The translations under genes and the position numbers were made by a program. A DNA stretch of 64,000 bases from Mongoliimonas terrestris (GTDB lineage: Bacteria > Pseudomonadota > Alphaproteobacteria > Rhizobiales > Pleomorphomonadaceae): assembly GCF_001927285.1 (NCBI RefSeq), contig NZ_MSIG01000011.1, positions 62,001 to 126,000 of the forward strand, in the 5' to 3' direction. The stretch's first letter is position 1. Every line of letters begins with the position of its first letter. Shown one piece after another: positions 16,635 through 24,648 of this stretch. The notes under the pieces are model-generated. The model was not told the DNA's origin. It saw nothing but the letters and a program-made list of their open reading frames with translations, and ran no database searches.

Positions 16635-17146
16635 GGCAAGGCCTCGAAGCCGGGCTTGAAGCCGGCGAGCGAGATCGGGATGCCGATGCCCTCCTCGGGC
16701 GTCTGGAAGATGATGAAGGTCGCCGTCTTGCCCGTCTCCAACTGGGTGATGAGATCGGGCTCCAGCACCACCTCGGCGAAGCAGCCGTTGGCAAGGCAGC
16801 GCACGAAGCCGGCGCGGCCGATGTCCTTGTCGTCGATCCGAAGGCCGAGGCCCGACGGGATCAGCACGCCGAGCGGCGCCAGCACGCGCAGGATCCGGGC
16901 CTGCTTGTCGGCCGTCTTCAGCACGATCACCGACAGGCCCACGTTGTCGCGGTCCTCGGCGGTGACGTTCTGGATCAGGGCGCATTGCTCCTCGCGGGCG
17001 CCGGGCGGCTGGTCGCAGCGGATCTGCCAGTCCCCATGGCTCGACCGGACGACACCCTGGGCTTGCACCGGCCCGAGATATGTTATGGCGATTGTAGCAG
17101 CCAGTGCCGCAAGGGCCGCGATCGGAGCAGTCTTTGTCTTCTTCAT
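16631..17146 (-). CDS. invasion-associated locus B (IalB) family periplasmic protein
   Basis: A 171-residue secreted protein with an N-terminal signal peptide (basic MKKTK, hydrophobic core, cleavage likely after VQAQ near residue 30). The mature part starts VVRSSHGDWQIRCDQPPGA, the hallmark of IalB proteins. It has four Cys residues in two pairs (RC...QC and RCLANGC), fit for periplasmic disulfides. IalB was named for Bartonella erythrocyte invasion, but homologues occur in most free-living Hyphomicrobiales, where the role is unclear. It is the first gene of a two-gene unit with the PPOX flavoprotein and shares the upstream region, including an FNR/FixK-type box, with the divergent cox operon. 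Confidence 0.88.
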   Translation of the reverse strand: MKKTKTAPIAALAALAATIAITYLGPVQAQGVVRSSHGDWQIRCDQPPGAREEQCALIQNVTAEDRDNVGLSVIVLKTADKQARILRVLAPLGVLIPSGLGLRIDDKDIGRAGFVRCLANGCFAEVVLEPDLITQLETGKTATFIIFQTPEEGIGIPISLAGFKPGFEALP

Positions 17147-17400
17147 TCGTCTAAGGATCCGCAGAGGCCATGGCTTCGGTCACGGTCGGCCTCGCCTTGA
17201 AGGCCATCCCGCCGCAGTGCGCTCATAAGAGGCGCGAATCGCGCATTTGTGCGGCGGGAACGACGGCAGAATACATTGTTTTCCGGCCGCGCGAGAACGG
17301 CCGCGTCGCTGCGATGCACACCGCGCGCGCACATTTGCCGCATCGCCGGGCATGAGGGGGCATTGCGGCGGGCGCCGCCATATGGTTTTTCTCAGGCTGT

Positions 17401-17414
17401 TTGATCCAGGTCAA
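17401..17414. promoter_or_regulatory. FNR/FixK-type oxygen-regulator binding site
   Basis: TTGATCCAGGTCAA fits the TTGA-N6-TCAA consensus of FNR, FnrL and FixK proteins exactly, and one flanking T/A pair extends the symmetry. It lies in the 509-base divergent spacer between the IalB gene (start 17146) and coxB (start 17656), about 245-255 bases from each, so either or both could be controlled. The rest of the spacer has no gene that I can support. Repression or activation of the aa3 oxidase at low oxygen is an inference from the neighbour's function. Confidence 0.7.
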
Positions 17415-17655
17415 AAGCCGTGGCTCGACAAGACGTTTCCGACGCCTGTATGTCGGGGGGCCGGTGAGGGACGGGCGCCTCCGACCGCTGGGCGGCATGC
17501 CGTGAGGGCGGCGTGGCCGGTCCGGCGGTTTCGCCACAGTGCGATGCGGACCGTCGGCGCCGAGGTTTGATGATGGGATCGAAGGTCGTTCGCCGCGACG
17601 GTCCGACGGGCGTATGCCCGCGCTGGGGTCGTCTCGCGCCGTGAGGGAGCCAAAC

Positions 17656-18507
17656 GTGACGAAAACCATGAAGCGCCTGTTGGCCTGCGTCGCCGGTGTC
17701 GGCACGCTGGGCATGAGCGCCGCCCACGCCGCCCAGCCGGTGGAGTGGGGCACCTACCTGCAGCCGGCCGCCAGCCCGATTATGGCTGACATCCACAGCT
17801 TCGGCAGCTTCACCTTCTGGATCATCGTGCCGGTCACCCTCCTGGTGCTGGTGCTCTTGGTCGCCGTGATCGTGAAATTTAACGCCAAGGCCAACCCGGT
17901 CCCGTCCCGCACCTCGCACAACACCATGATCGAGGTGATCTGGACCGTCGCCCCGGTGCTGATCCTCCTGATGCTGGCCGTGCCGTCGTTTCGCCTGCTC
18001 TACGAAGAGCAGACCATCCCGCCGGCGGACGTGACCATCAAGGCGATCGGCAACAAGTGGTACTGGAGCTACGAGTACCCGGACGCCGAGGCCGTGAGCT
18101 TCGATTCGACCCTGATCGAGGACGCCGACATCACCGACCCGGTGAACCAGCCGCGCATGCTCGCCGTGGACTACCCGATCGTGGTTCCGGCCGGCAAGGT
18201 CGTGCGCGTCCAGGTGACGGCGTCGGACGTGATCCACGCCTTCGCGATGCCGTCCATGGGCGTCAAGATCGACGCCATTCCGGGCCGCCTCAACGAGACC
18301 TGGTTCCGCGCCGACACTCCGGGCGTCTACTACGGTCAGTGCTCCGAACTCTGCGGGCTCCGGCATGCCTACATGCCGATCCAGCTGAACGTGGTGACCG
18401 AGGACCAGTACGCGCAGTGGCTCGCCGCCGCGGCGGAGGACATGGACGCCGCCACCCAGCTGCTCGCGTCCTTCCGCACCGACGCCACCAAGGTCGCGGC
18501 GCGCTGA
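17656..18507 (+). CDS. coxB: aa3-type cytochrome c oxidase subunit II (CoxB)
   Basis: Subunit II of the terminal oxidase accepts electrons from cytochrome c through the binuclear CuA centre on the periplasmic face. The 283-residue precursor has a signal peptide (to about residue 25), two membrane helices (about residues 50-75 and 90-115) and a C-terminal cupredoxin domain. The CuA ligands are intact: an upstream His in VIHAFAMPSMG, and CSELCGLRHAYM with Cys near 229 and 233, His near 237 and Met. GTG at 17656 is preferred because GAGGGAG sits 6 bases before it; the ATG at 17668 is too far from that site. It is the first gene of the cox operon. Confidence 0.95.
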   Translation: MTKTMKRLLACVAGVGTLGMSAAHAAQPVEWGTYLQPAASPIMADIHSFGSFTFWIIVPVTLLVLVLLVAVIVKFNAKANPVPSRTSHNTMIEVIWTVAPVLILLMLAVPSFRLLYEEQTIPPADVTIKAIGNKWYWSYEYPDAEAVSFDSTLIEDADITDPVNQPRMLAVDYPIVVPAGKVVRVQVTASDVIHAFAMPSMGVKIDAIPGRLNETWFRADTPGVYYGQCSELCGLRHAYMPIQLNVVTEDQYAQWLAAAAEDMDAATQLLASFRTDATKVAAR

Positions 18508-18605
18508 TCGCGCGCCCGACCCGATCGCACTGACACGTCACAACGCTTTCAGGCGGCCGCGGCTATGGTGCCGTGCCGCCCTCGTCTGGATGGAGAAGCG
18601 CCACG

Positions 18606-20219
18606 ATGGCCACCGCTTCCTATGGTACCCAGGGGGACCACGATCATCCCACGGGATGGGTCCGCTGGGTCTATTCGACCAACCACAAGGACATCGGCAT
18701 CCTCTACCTGATCTTCGCGATCATCGCGGGTCTGGTGGGCGGCGCCCTGTCGGTCGGCATGCGCATGGAGCTCCAGGAGCCCGGCATGCAGATCTTCGGC
18801 GACCCGAACGTCTACAACATGTTCACGACGGCGCACGGCCTGATCATGATCTTCTTCATGGTCATGCCGGCGCTGATCGGCGGCTTCGCCAACTACTTCG
18901 TGCCGATCATGATCGGCGCGCCGGACATGGCGTTCCCGCGGATGAACAACATCTCGTTCTGGCTGCTGCCGCCGTCCTTCCTCCTGCTCATCATGTCGAT
19001 GTTCGTGGAAGGCGCCGACGGCTCGCCGGGCGTCACCGGCGGCTGGACCATCTACCCGCCGTACTCCACCAGCGGCACCCCGGGTCCGGCGATGGACTTC
19101 GCCATCCTGGCGCTGCACGTGTCGGGCGCGTCGTCCATCCTCGGCGCGATCAACTTCATCACCACCATCTTCAACATGCGCGCCCCGGGCATGACGCTGC
19201 ACAAGATGCCGCTGTTCGCCTGGTCGGTGCTGGTGACGGCCTTCCTGCTGCTGCTGTCGCTGCCGGTGCTCGCCGGCGCCATCACCATGCTGCTGACGGA
19301 CCGCAACTTCGGCACGACCTTCTTCGCGCCGGAAGGCGGCGGTGACCCGATCCTCTACCAGCACCTGTTCTGGTTCTTCGGTCACCCGGAAGTGTACATC
19401 CTGATCCTGCCGGGCTTCGGCATCATCAGCCACATCGTAGCCACCTTCTCCAAGAAGCCGGTGTTCGGCTATCTCGGCATGGCCTACGCCATGGTGGCCA
19501 TCGGCGCCGTCGGCTTCGTCGTGTGGGCGCACCACATGTACACGGTCGGTCTCGACGTCGACACCCAGGCCTACTTCGTCGCCGCCACCATGGTGATCGC
19601 GGTGCCGACGGGCGTGAAGATCTTCTCCTGGATCGCCACCATGTGGGGCGGCTCCATCGAGTTCCGCACGCCCATGCTCTGGGCGATCGGCTTCATCTTC
19701 CTGTTCACCGTCGGCGGCGTCACGGGCGTTCAGCTCGCCAACGCCGGCTTCGACCGGGTGCTGCACGACACCTACTACGTCGTCGCTCACTTCCACTACG
19801 TTCTGTCGCTCGGCGCCGTGTTCGCCATCTTCGCGGGCTGGTACTACTGGTTCCCGAAGATGTTCGGCTACATGTACAGCGAGAAACTCGGCAACATCCA
19901 TTTCTGGCTGATGTTCGTCGGCGTGAACCTCCTGTTCTTCCCGCAGCACTTCCTCGGCCTGCAGGGCATGCCGCGGCGCTACGCGGACTATCCGGACGCC
20001 TACGCCGGCTGGAACTTCGTATCCTCGATCGGGTCCTACCTGTCGGCCCTGTCGGTGTTCCTGTTCCTCTACCTGGTGTACGAGGCCTTCCAGAAGAAGC
20101 GCGTCGCGGGTGACAACCCGTGGGGTGCCGGTGCGACGACCCTGGAGTGGACCCTGTCCTCTCCGCCGCCGTTCCACCAGTTCGAGAAGCTGCCGGTGAT
20201 CAAGGGCGACGCCCACTGA
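18606..20219 (+). CDS. ctaD: aa3-type cytochrome c oxidase subunit I (CtaD/CoxA)
   Basis: Catalytic subunit of the oxidase, holding heme a and the heme a3-CuB site that reduces oxygen and pumps protons. The protein has 537 residues and 12 membrane helices. A heme ligand His lies in FTTAHGLIM near residue 76. The CuB and cross-link block HPEVYILILPGFG starts near residue 260, HHMYTVG near 309, and the heme ligands are in VVAHFHYVLS. The Glu of HPEVY marks an A1-type D/K channel oxidase. The ATG at 18606 is preceded by GGAG; an upstream in-frame start at 18573 would add a leader not seen in the family. Confidence 0.97.
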   Translation: MATASYGTQGDHDHPTGWVRWVYSTNHKDIGILYLIFAIIAGLVGGALSVGMRMELQEPGMQIFGDPNVYNMFTTAHGLIMIFFMVMPALIGGFANYFVPIMIGAPDMAFPRMNNISFWLLPPSFLLLIMSMFVEGADGSPGVTGGWTIYPPYSTSGTPGPAMDFAILALHVSGASSILGAINFITTIFNMRAPGMTLHKMPLFAWSVLVTAFLLLLSLPVLAGAITMLLTDRNFGTTFFAPEGGGDPILYQHLFWFFGHPEVYILILPGFGIISHIVATFSKKPVFGYLGMAYAMVAIGAVGFVVWAHHMYTVGLDVDTQAYFVAATMVIAVPTGVKIFSWIATMWGGSIEFRTPMLWAIGFIFLFTVGGVTGVQLANAGFDRVLHDTYYVVAHFHYVLSLGAVFAIFAGWYYWFPKMFGYMYSEKLGNIHFWLMFVGVNLLFFPQHFLGLQGMPRRYADYPDAYAGWNFVSSIGSYLSALSVFLFLYLVYEAFQKKRVAGDNPWGAGATTLEWTLSSPPPFHQFEKLPVIKGDAH

Positions 20220-20224
20220 TCCGA

Positions 20225-20251
20225 CGGTCCGGCCGCGCGTCGGCCGGACCG
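20225..20251 (+). terminator. strong stem-loop directly after ctaD
   Basis: CGGTCCGGCCG (20225-20235) and CGGCCGGACCG (20241-20251) form a perfect 11-bp stem with a 5-base loop, starting 5 bases after the ctaD stop. No T-run follows, so it may be a processing or stabilising 3' structure, or a leaky attenuator that lowers expression of the assembly genes ctaB to surf1 relative to coxB-ctaD. Confidence 0.45.
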
Positions 20252-20403
20252 ATCCCCGCGACCGGGTCCGCCCGGCCGCGGCGTTGAAAGAGGAAAGGCG
20301 CATCCCGCCAGGGAGGGGATTGCGCGTCACGAACCGGCGGGTGGCCCGAGGGCCGCCCTTGCCATGAAGACCGCGGTGCCCGGAGGACGTGGCCGGGCTT
20401 AAG

Positions 20404-20428
20404 GGGCGGCGCCCGCATGGCGCCGCCC
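20404..20428 (+). promoter_or_regulatory. GC-rich stem-loop in the ctaB leader
   Basis: GGGCGGCGCC (20404-20413) and GGCGCCGCCC (20419-20428) form a perfect 10-bp stem around CGCAT, ending 32 bases before the ctaB ATG. It is the second strong hairpin in the 241-base ctaD-ctaB spacer and could influence ctaB translation or mark a transcript end. Confidence 0.35.
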
Positions 20429-20460
20429 GCGGGGGCGGCAGCAAGCTTAGAGGCGAGCAG

Positions 20461-21405
20461 ATGGCTTTGGTTGACGATCGATCGATGACGATGGGACGGG
20501 CCGAATGGACCGGCGGTTCCGCATCGGTCGGCGACTACTTCGAACTGTTGAAGCCGCGGGTGATGTCGCTGGTGATCTTCACCGCGCTGACCGGCATGGT
20601 GCTCGCTCCGGGCGGCGTTCATCCGCTGCTCGGTTTCGTGGCGATCCTCGGCATCGCGGTCGGCGCGGGCGCGTCCGGCGCGCTCAACATGTGGTACGAC
20701 GCCGACATCGACCGCCTCATGTCCCGGACGGCGCGCCGCCCGGTGCCGGACGGCCGGATCACCGCGTCCGAGGCGCTGCAGTTCGGCATGGTGCTGTCGG
20801 TGCTGTCCGTCATGGTCCTCGGCGTCGCGGTGAACTGGGCCGCGGCCTCCATGCTGGCCTTCACCATCTTCTTCTACGTCGTCGTCTACACCATGGGCCT
20901 GAAGCGGCGGACGCCGCAGAACATCGTGATCGGCGGCGCGGCCGGCGCCTTCCCGCCGATGATCGGCTGGACGGCGGTCACCGGCACGCTCTCCTGGGAA
21001 AGCGCCATCCTCTTTCTCATCATCTTCATGTGGACGCCCCCGCACTTCTGGGCGCTCGCCTTGGTGAAGTCCGAGGACTACGCCCGCGCCGGTGTCCCTA
21101 TGATGCCGGTCGTCCAGGGTGCCGCCTCGACCCGCCGGCAGATCGTGCTCTACGCGGCGCTTCTGGCCCCCATCGGCGTGCTGCCCACGGTCCTCGGCTT
21201 CGCCGGGCTCACCTACGGTGTCGTGGCGGCGGTTCTCGGCGCGGTTTTCCTTGCGTTCTCGGTCCAGGTGGCACGGGTCACCGAGGGGCCGGAGGCGCGC
21301 AAGGCGGCGATGCGGCTCTTCTTCTTCTCCATCGGCTACCTCTTCGCGCTCTTCGCCGTGCTCCTCGTGGAGCATCTGGTGGTGGGCGCGCTTGCCGGGG
21401 TCTGA
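20461..21405 (+). CDS. ctaB: heme O synthase (protoheme IX farnesyltransferase) CtaB
   Basis: Membrane prenyltransferase that converts heme b to heme O by adding a farnesyl group, the first step toward heme a for the oxidase encoded alongside. Of 314 residues, the first Asp-rich motif is NMWYDADIDRLMSRTARRP near residue 80. The YTMGLKRRTPQNIVIGG and WTPPHFWALAL blocks are specific for CtaB rather than UbiA. GAGG precedes the ATG at 20461. An open frame to 20389 reads through the leader hairpin and is unlikely to be translated. The CoxF-like gene begins 4 bases downstream. Confidence 0.95.
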   Translation: MALVDDRSMTMGRAEWTGGSASVGDYFELLKPRVMSLVIFTALTGMVLAPGGVHPLLGFVAILGIAVGAGASGALNMWYDADIDRLMSRTARRPVPDGRITASEALQFGMVLSVLSVMVLGVAVNWAAASMLAFTIFFYVVVYTMGLKRRTPQNIVIGGAAGAFPPMIGWTAVTGTLSWESAILFLIIFMWTPPHFWALALVKSEDYARAGVPMMPVVQGAASTRRQIVLYAALLAPIGVLPTVLGFAGLTYGVVAAVLGAVFLAFSVQVARVTEGPEARKAAMRLFFFSIGYLFALFAVLLVEHLVVGALAGV

Positions 21406-21408
21406 CCG

Positions 21409-21567
21409 ATGGCGGACAGGGATCTGATCGAACTGACGCCGGAACAGAAGAAGCGGCGGCGCGCGCGCTCCATCGCTATCGCGCTCTTCCTCGCCGGCCT
21501 CGTGCTGCTGTTCTACCTGGTGACCATCGTGAAGCTCGGCGGCAATGTCGCCAACCGGCCCCTCTGA
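21409..21567 (+). CDS. CoxF-like small membrane protein of the cox operon
   Basis: A 52-residue protein with an acidic/basic N-terminus (MADRDLIELTPEQKKRRRARS) and one hydrophobic helix (IAIALFLAGLVLLFYLVTIVKLG). It ends NVANRPL. It lies in the ctaB-ctaG gap with its start 4 bases after the ctaB stop. This matches the position and layout of CoxF/CtaK-type proteins, single-helix factors in alphaproteobacterial aa3 oxidase operons. The R/K-rich stretch just before the helix predicts an N-in, C-out topology. It is easily missed by length filters. Function is inferred from position; assembly or stability of the oxidase is plausible. Confidence 0.8.
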   Translation: MADRDLIELTPEQKKRRRARSIAIALFLAGLVLLFYLVTIVKLGGNVANRPL

Positions 21568-21579
21568 CGGAACACGACC

Positions 21580-22185
21580 ATGAGCGAAGCGACGTCCGAT
21601 CCGAAGACCAGCGGTCGCAACCGCAAGATGGCGGTCGCCTGCGTGGCGTTCGTCGGCGCCATGCTGGGGGCTGCCTATGCGTCTGTGCCGCTCTACGACC
21701 TGTTCTGCCGGGTCACCGGCTACGGCGGCACGACCCAGCGTGTGGAGACCGCCGACGGCATCCAGGTCCTCGACCGGGACATCACGGTGCGGTTCGACGC
21801 CAATGTGGCGCCCGGCCTGCCGTGGTCCTTCGCGCCGGACCAGAAGTCCATCACGCTGAAGATCGGCGAGATGCAGACCGTCAGCTACCGGGTGAAGAAC
21901 CTCGCAGCCGAGCCCACCGTCGGCACCGCCGCCTTCAACGTCACGCCCGGGGCAACCGGTGCCTTCTTCTCCAAGATCGCCTGCTTCTGCTTCACCGAGC
22001 AGCGGCTGGAGCCTGGCGAGGAGATGGAGATGGGCGTGACCTTCTATGTGGATCCGGCGATCGTGGACGATGCGGACACCGCGTCGGTCACGACGATCAC
22101 CTTGTCCTACACCTTCTTCCCCGCGAAAGCGGCGGAAAAGCCTGTGGCCGGCGTTTCGACACCGGCCGAAGCCGCGCGTCTTTGA
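21580..22185 (+). CDS. ctaG: cytochrome c oxidase assembly protein CtaG (Cox11 family)
   Basis: Copper chaperone that inserts CuB into subunit I. The 201-residue protein has one N-terminal membrane helix (about residues 14-35) and a periplasmic immunoglobulin-like domain. YDLFCRVTGYGG after the helix holds a conserved Cys. The copper-binding CFCF lies in FSKIACFCFTEQRLEPGE near residues 135-138, and the C-terminal ITLSYTFF strand is also conserved. It sits between the CoxF-like gene and ctaE, in the canonical order. Confidence 0.95.
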   Translation: MSEATSDPKTSGRNRKMAVACVAFVGAMLGAAYASVPLYDLFCRVTGYGGTTQRVETADGIQVLDRDITVRFDANVAPGLPWSFAPDQKSITLKIGEMQTVSYRVKNLAAEPTVGTAAFNVTPGATGAFFSKIACFCFTEQRLEPGEEMEMGVTFYVDPAIVDDADTASVTTITLSYTFFPAKAAEKPVAGVSTPAEAARL

Positions 22186-22280
22186 ACGAATAACGAGCAA
22201 CCACACCGCTAGAGGACCGACCCGCCGACCGCCTGCGACCTTGAATGCGCCAGGACCGGCCGGGGCACCGGGAGAAGAAA

Positions 22281-23150
22281 ATGGCTGGAACCAAACACCA
22301 CGACTACCACCTCGTCGATCCCAGCCCGTGGCCGTTCATCGCCTCGGTGGGTGCCTTCCTCATGGCGGTGGGCGCCATCGCCCTGATGCGCTGGAGCGCC
22401 GGCGGGGAGCTCGTTTTCGCAGGCGCCGACATCGCGCAGCCCTGGCTGTTCCTGGTCGGCCTCGCGATCGTCCTCTACACCATGTTCGGCTGGTGGCGCG
22501 ACACGGTGAAGGAGAGCCAGGCCGGCTACCACACCCGCGTGGTCAGCCTTCATCTGCGCTACGGCATGATCCTGTTCATCGCCTCCGAGGTGATGTTCTT
22601 CGTCGCCTGGTTCTGGGCCTATTTCGACGCCAGCCTCTTCCCGGGTGAAGCCCATCAGGTCCTTCGCGCCGAGCACACCGGCGGCACCTGGCCGCCGCAG
22701 GGCGTCGAGGTGTTCGATCCGTGGCACCTGCCGCTCTTCAACACTCTGATCCTGCTGCTCTCCGGCACCACGGTGACCTGGGCGCATCACGCGCTGCTGC
22801 ACAACGACCGTCGCGGCCTGATCTGGGGCCTCGTGGCCACCGTCGCCCTCGGCGTTCTCTTCTCCTACGTGCAGGCGATCGAGTACAGCCACGCCGCGTT
22901 CGCCTTCTCGGGCAACATCTACGGCGCCACCTTCTTCATGGCGACAGGCTTCCACGGCTTCCACGTGATCGTCGGCACGATCTTCCTGCTCGTCTGCTTG
23001 ATCCGCGCCATGAAGGGTCACTTCACGCCGCAGAAGCACTTCGGGTTCGAAGCCGCCGCCTGGTACTGGCACTTCGTCGACGTGGTCTGGCTCTTCCTGT
23101 TCGCCTCCATCTACGTGTGGGGCTCCGTGGGCGCCGTGATCCACGAGTAA
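22281..23150 (+). CDS. ctaE: aa3-type cytochrome c oxidase subunit III (CtaE/CoxC)
   Basis: Third core subunit of the oxidase, seven membrane helices, stabilising subunit I turnover. The 289-residue protein begins with the His-rich AGTKHHDYHLVDPSPWPF. It includes HTRVVSLHLRYGMILFIASE and ATGFHGFHVIVGTIFL, both family signatures, and ends in the YWHFVDVVWLFLF helix. GGAGAAG stands just before the chosen ATG; an upstream start at 22245 would add 12 residues with no support. A hairpin follows the stop at 23179-23205. Confidence 0.95.
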   Translation: MAGTKHHDYHLVDPSPWPFIASVGAFLMAVGAIALMRWSAGGELVFAGADIAQPWLFLVGLAIVLYTMFGWWRDTVKESQAGYHTRVVSLHLRYGMILFIASEVMFFVAWFWAYFDASLFPGEAHQVLRAEHTGGTWPPQGVEVFDPWHLPLFNTLILLLSGTTVTWAHHALLHNDRRGLIWGLVATVALGVLFSYVQAIEYSHAAFAFSGNIYGATFFMATGFHGFHVIVGTIFLLVCLIRAMKGHFTPQKHFGFEAAAWYWHFVDVVWLFLFASIYVWGSVGAVIHE

Positions 23151-23178
23151 GCGGTCACCACAGTTGACACCGACGGGC

Positions 23179-23205
23179 GGCGCGCGGGAGACCACTCCCC
23201 GCGCC
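23179..23205 (+). terminator. possible terminator after ctaE
   Basis: GGCGCGCGGGAG (23179-23190) pairs with CTCCCCGCGCC (23195-23205) with one bulged C and an ACCA loop, 29 bases after the ctaE stop. A short TTT at 23213-23215 follows a few bases later. It could end or attenuate the core oxidase transcript before DUF983-surf1. Confidence 0.4.
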
Positions 23206-23296
23206 GCTCGCGTTTGTGGCCCGTGCATGGCACTGTCCGGCCGCGCCGGACGAACGCCGCGACGCACCTCGGCAGGAAGAAACGGAGGCCGGCTTC

Positions 23297-23701
23297 ATGT
23301 CCGATCGAAGGATCCACAGCCCTGCCTCGCCGGTTTCGGCGGCGGTTCGCGGCCGCTGCCCGCGGTGCGGCGAGGGCAAGCTGTTCAAGGGCTTCCTCGA
23401 TACGGCACCCGGCTGCGATCGCTGCGGGCTCGACTATGCCTTCATCGATTCCGGCGACGGGCCGGCGGTTTTCGTCATCCTGATCGTCGGCTTCATCATC
23501 GTCGGCCTGGCGCTCTATGTTGAAGTCACGTGGCAGCCCGCGCTCTGGATCCACGCCATGCTTTGGCTGCCCCTCACGCTCGTCCTCTGCATCGGTGGCC
23601 TGCGGCCGCTGAAGGGCGTGATGATCGGCGTGCAGTTCAAGAACAAGGCGGCCGAAGCCCGGCACGGCGCGATGGCCGACCCAACCAAGCCCGGACCATG
23701 A
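23297..23701 (+). CDS. DUF983 family membrane protein
   Basis: A 134-residue protein with two Cys pairs near the N-terminus (RCPRCGEG and GCDRCGL), suggesting a small zinc-binding knuckle. Two membrane helices follow (about residues 55-80 and 85-105). DUF983 proteins commonly sit between cox subunit III and surf1 in alphaproteobacteria, as here; a biochemical role is not established. The stop overlaps the surf1 start (ATGA), so translation is coupled. The in-frame region upstream of 23297 lacks the conserved pattern. Confidence 0.87.
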   Translation: MSDRRIHSPASPVSAAVRGRCPRCGEGKLFKGFLDTAPGCDRCGLDYAFIDSGDGPAVFVILIVGFIIVGLALYVEVTWQPALWIHAMLWLPLTLVLCIGGLRPLKGVMIGVQFKNKAAEARHGAMADPTKPGP

Positions 23702-24451
23702 AAGCCAATTCCGACGACGGCCGCCGGCCGCCCCGCCGCAGCCTCATCCCGCTCACCATCGCGGCCCTCGTGGCCCTAGCCGTCCTCCTTGGACTCGGCA
23801 CGTGGCAGGTGGAGCGGCTCGGCTGGAAGGAGGACCTGATCGCCCGGGTCAACGCCCGCATCACGGCCGAGCCTGGGCCGATTCCGGGCTATGATGCCTG
23901 GGACGATCTCGATCCCGTTGCCATCGAGTATCAGCCGGTCACGTTCGAGGGCCGCTACGACCACAGCCGCGAGATACACGTCTTCATCGCGCTCACCCAG
24001 CCGAAGGGGCCGGTGGGCGGCCAGGGCTATTTCGTCCTCACCCCGGCGGAGACCCGCGAAGGCCTCTGGGTCTTCGTCAACCGCGGCTTCGTGCCGCTCG
24101 ACCGCAAGGATCCGACGAGCCGCGCCGAAGGTCAGGTGGAGGGCTTCCACACCATCACCGGCCTCACGCGTCCGCCGGAGGAACCCTCCTGGGTTAGCCC
24201 CGAGGACGACGTGGAGCGCAACATCTGGTTCGTGCGCGATCCGGAGCGCATGGCCGACGCCGTCGGCCTATACCCGGACCGCGTCGCCCCCTTCACGGTC
24301 GACGTCTTCGCCGGCGAGTCCCCCGGCGGCCTGCCTCAAGGCGGCGAGACGGTCATCGCCTTCTCCAACAACCACCTCCAGTACGCGATCACGTGGTACG
24401 GGCTGGCCCTCGCGCTTGTGGTGGTGTTCGTCGCCGTGGTGCGGCGGCAGT

Positions 24452-24468
<17 letters not shown>
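23698..24468 (+). CDS. surf1: SURF1 family cytochrome c oxidase biogenesis protein
   Basis: Assembly factor thought to help heme a insertion into subunit I. The 256-residue protein has the family topology: one N-terminal helix (about 18-38), a periplasmic domain and one C-terminal helix (about 232-250). LGTWQVERLGWKEDLI after the first helix and NNHLQYAITWYGLALAL before the second are SURF1 signatures. It begins inside the DUF983 stop codon. Oddly, its last four sense codons (GNRQ) and its TAG stop are written by the first units of the 7-base repeat array, so the present C-terminus was probably set by the repeat's arrival. Confidence 0.93.
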
Positions 24469-24644
<176 letters not shown>

Positions 24645-24648
<4 letters not shown>

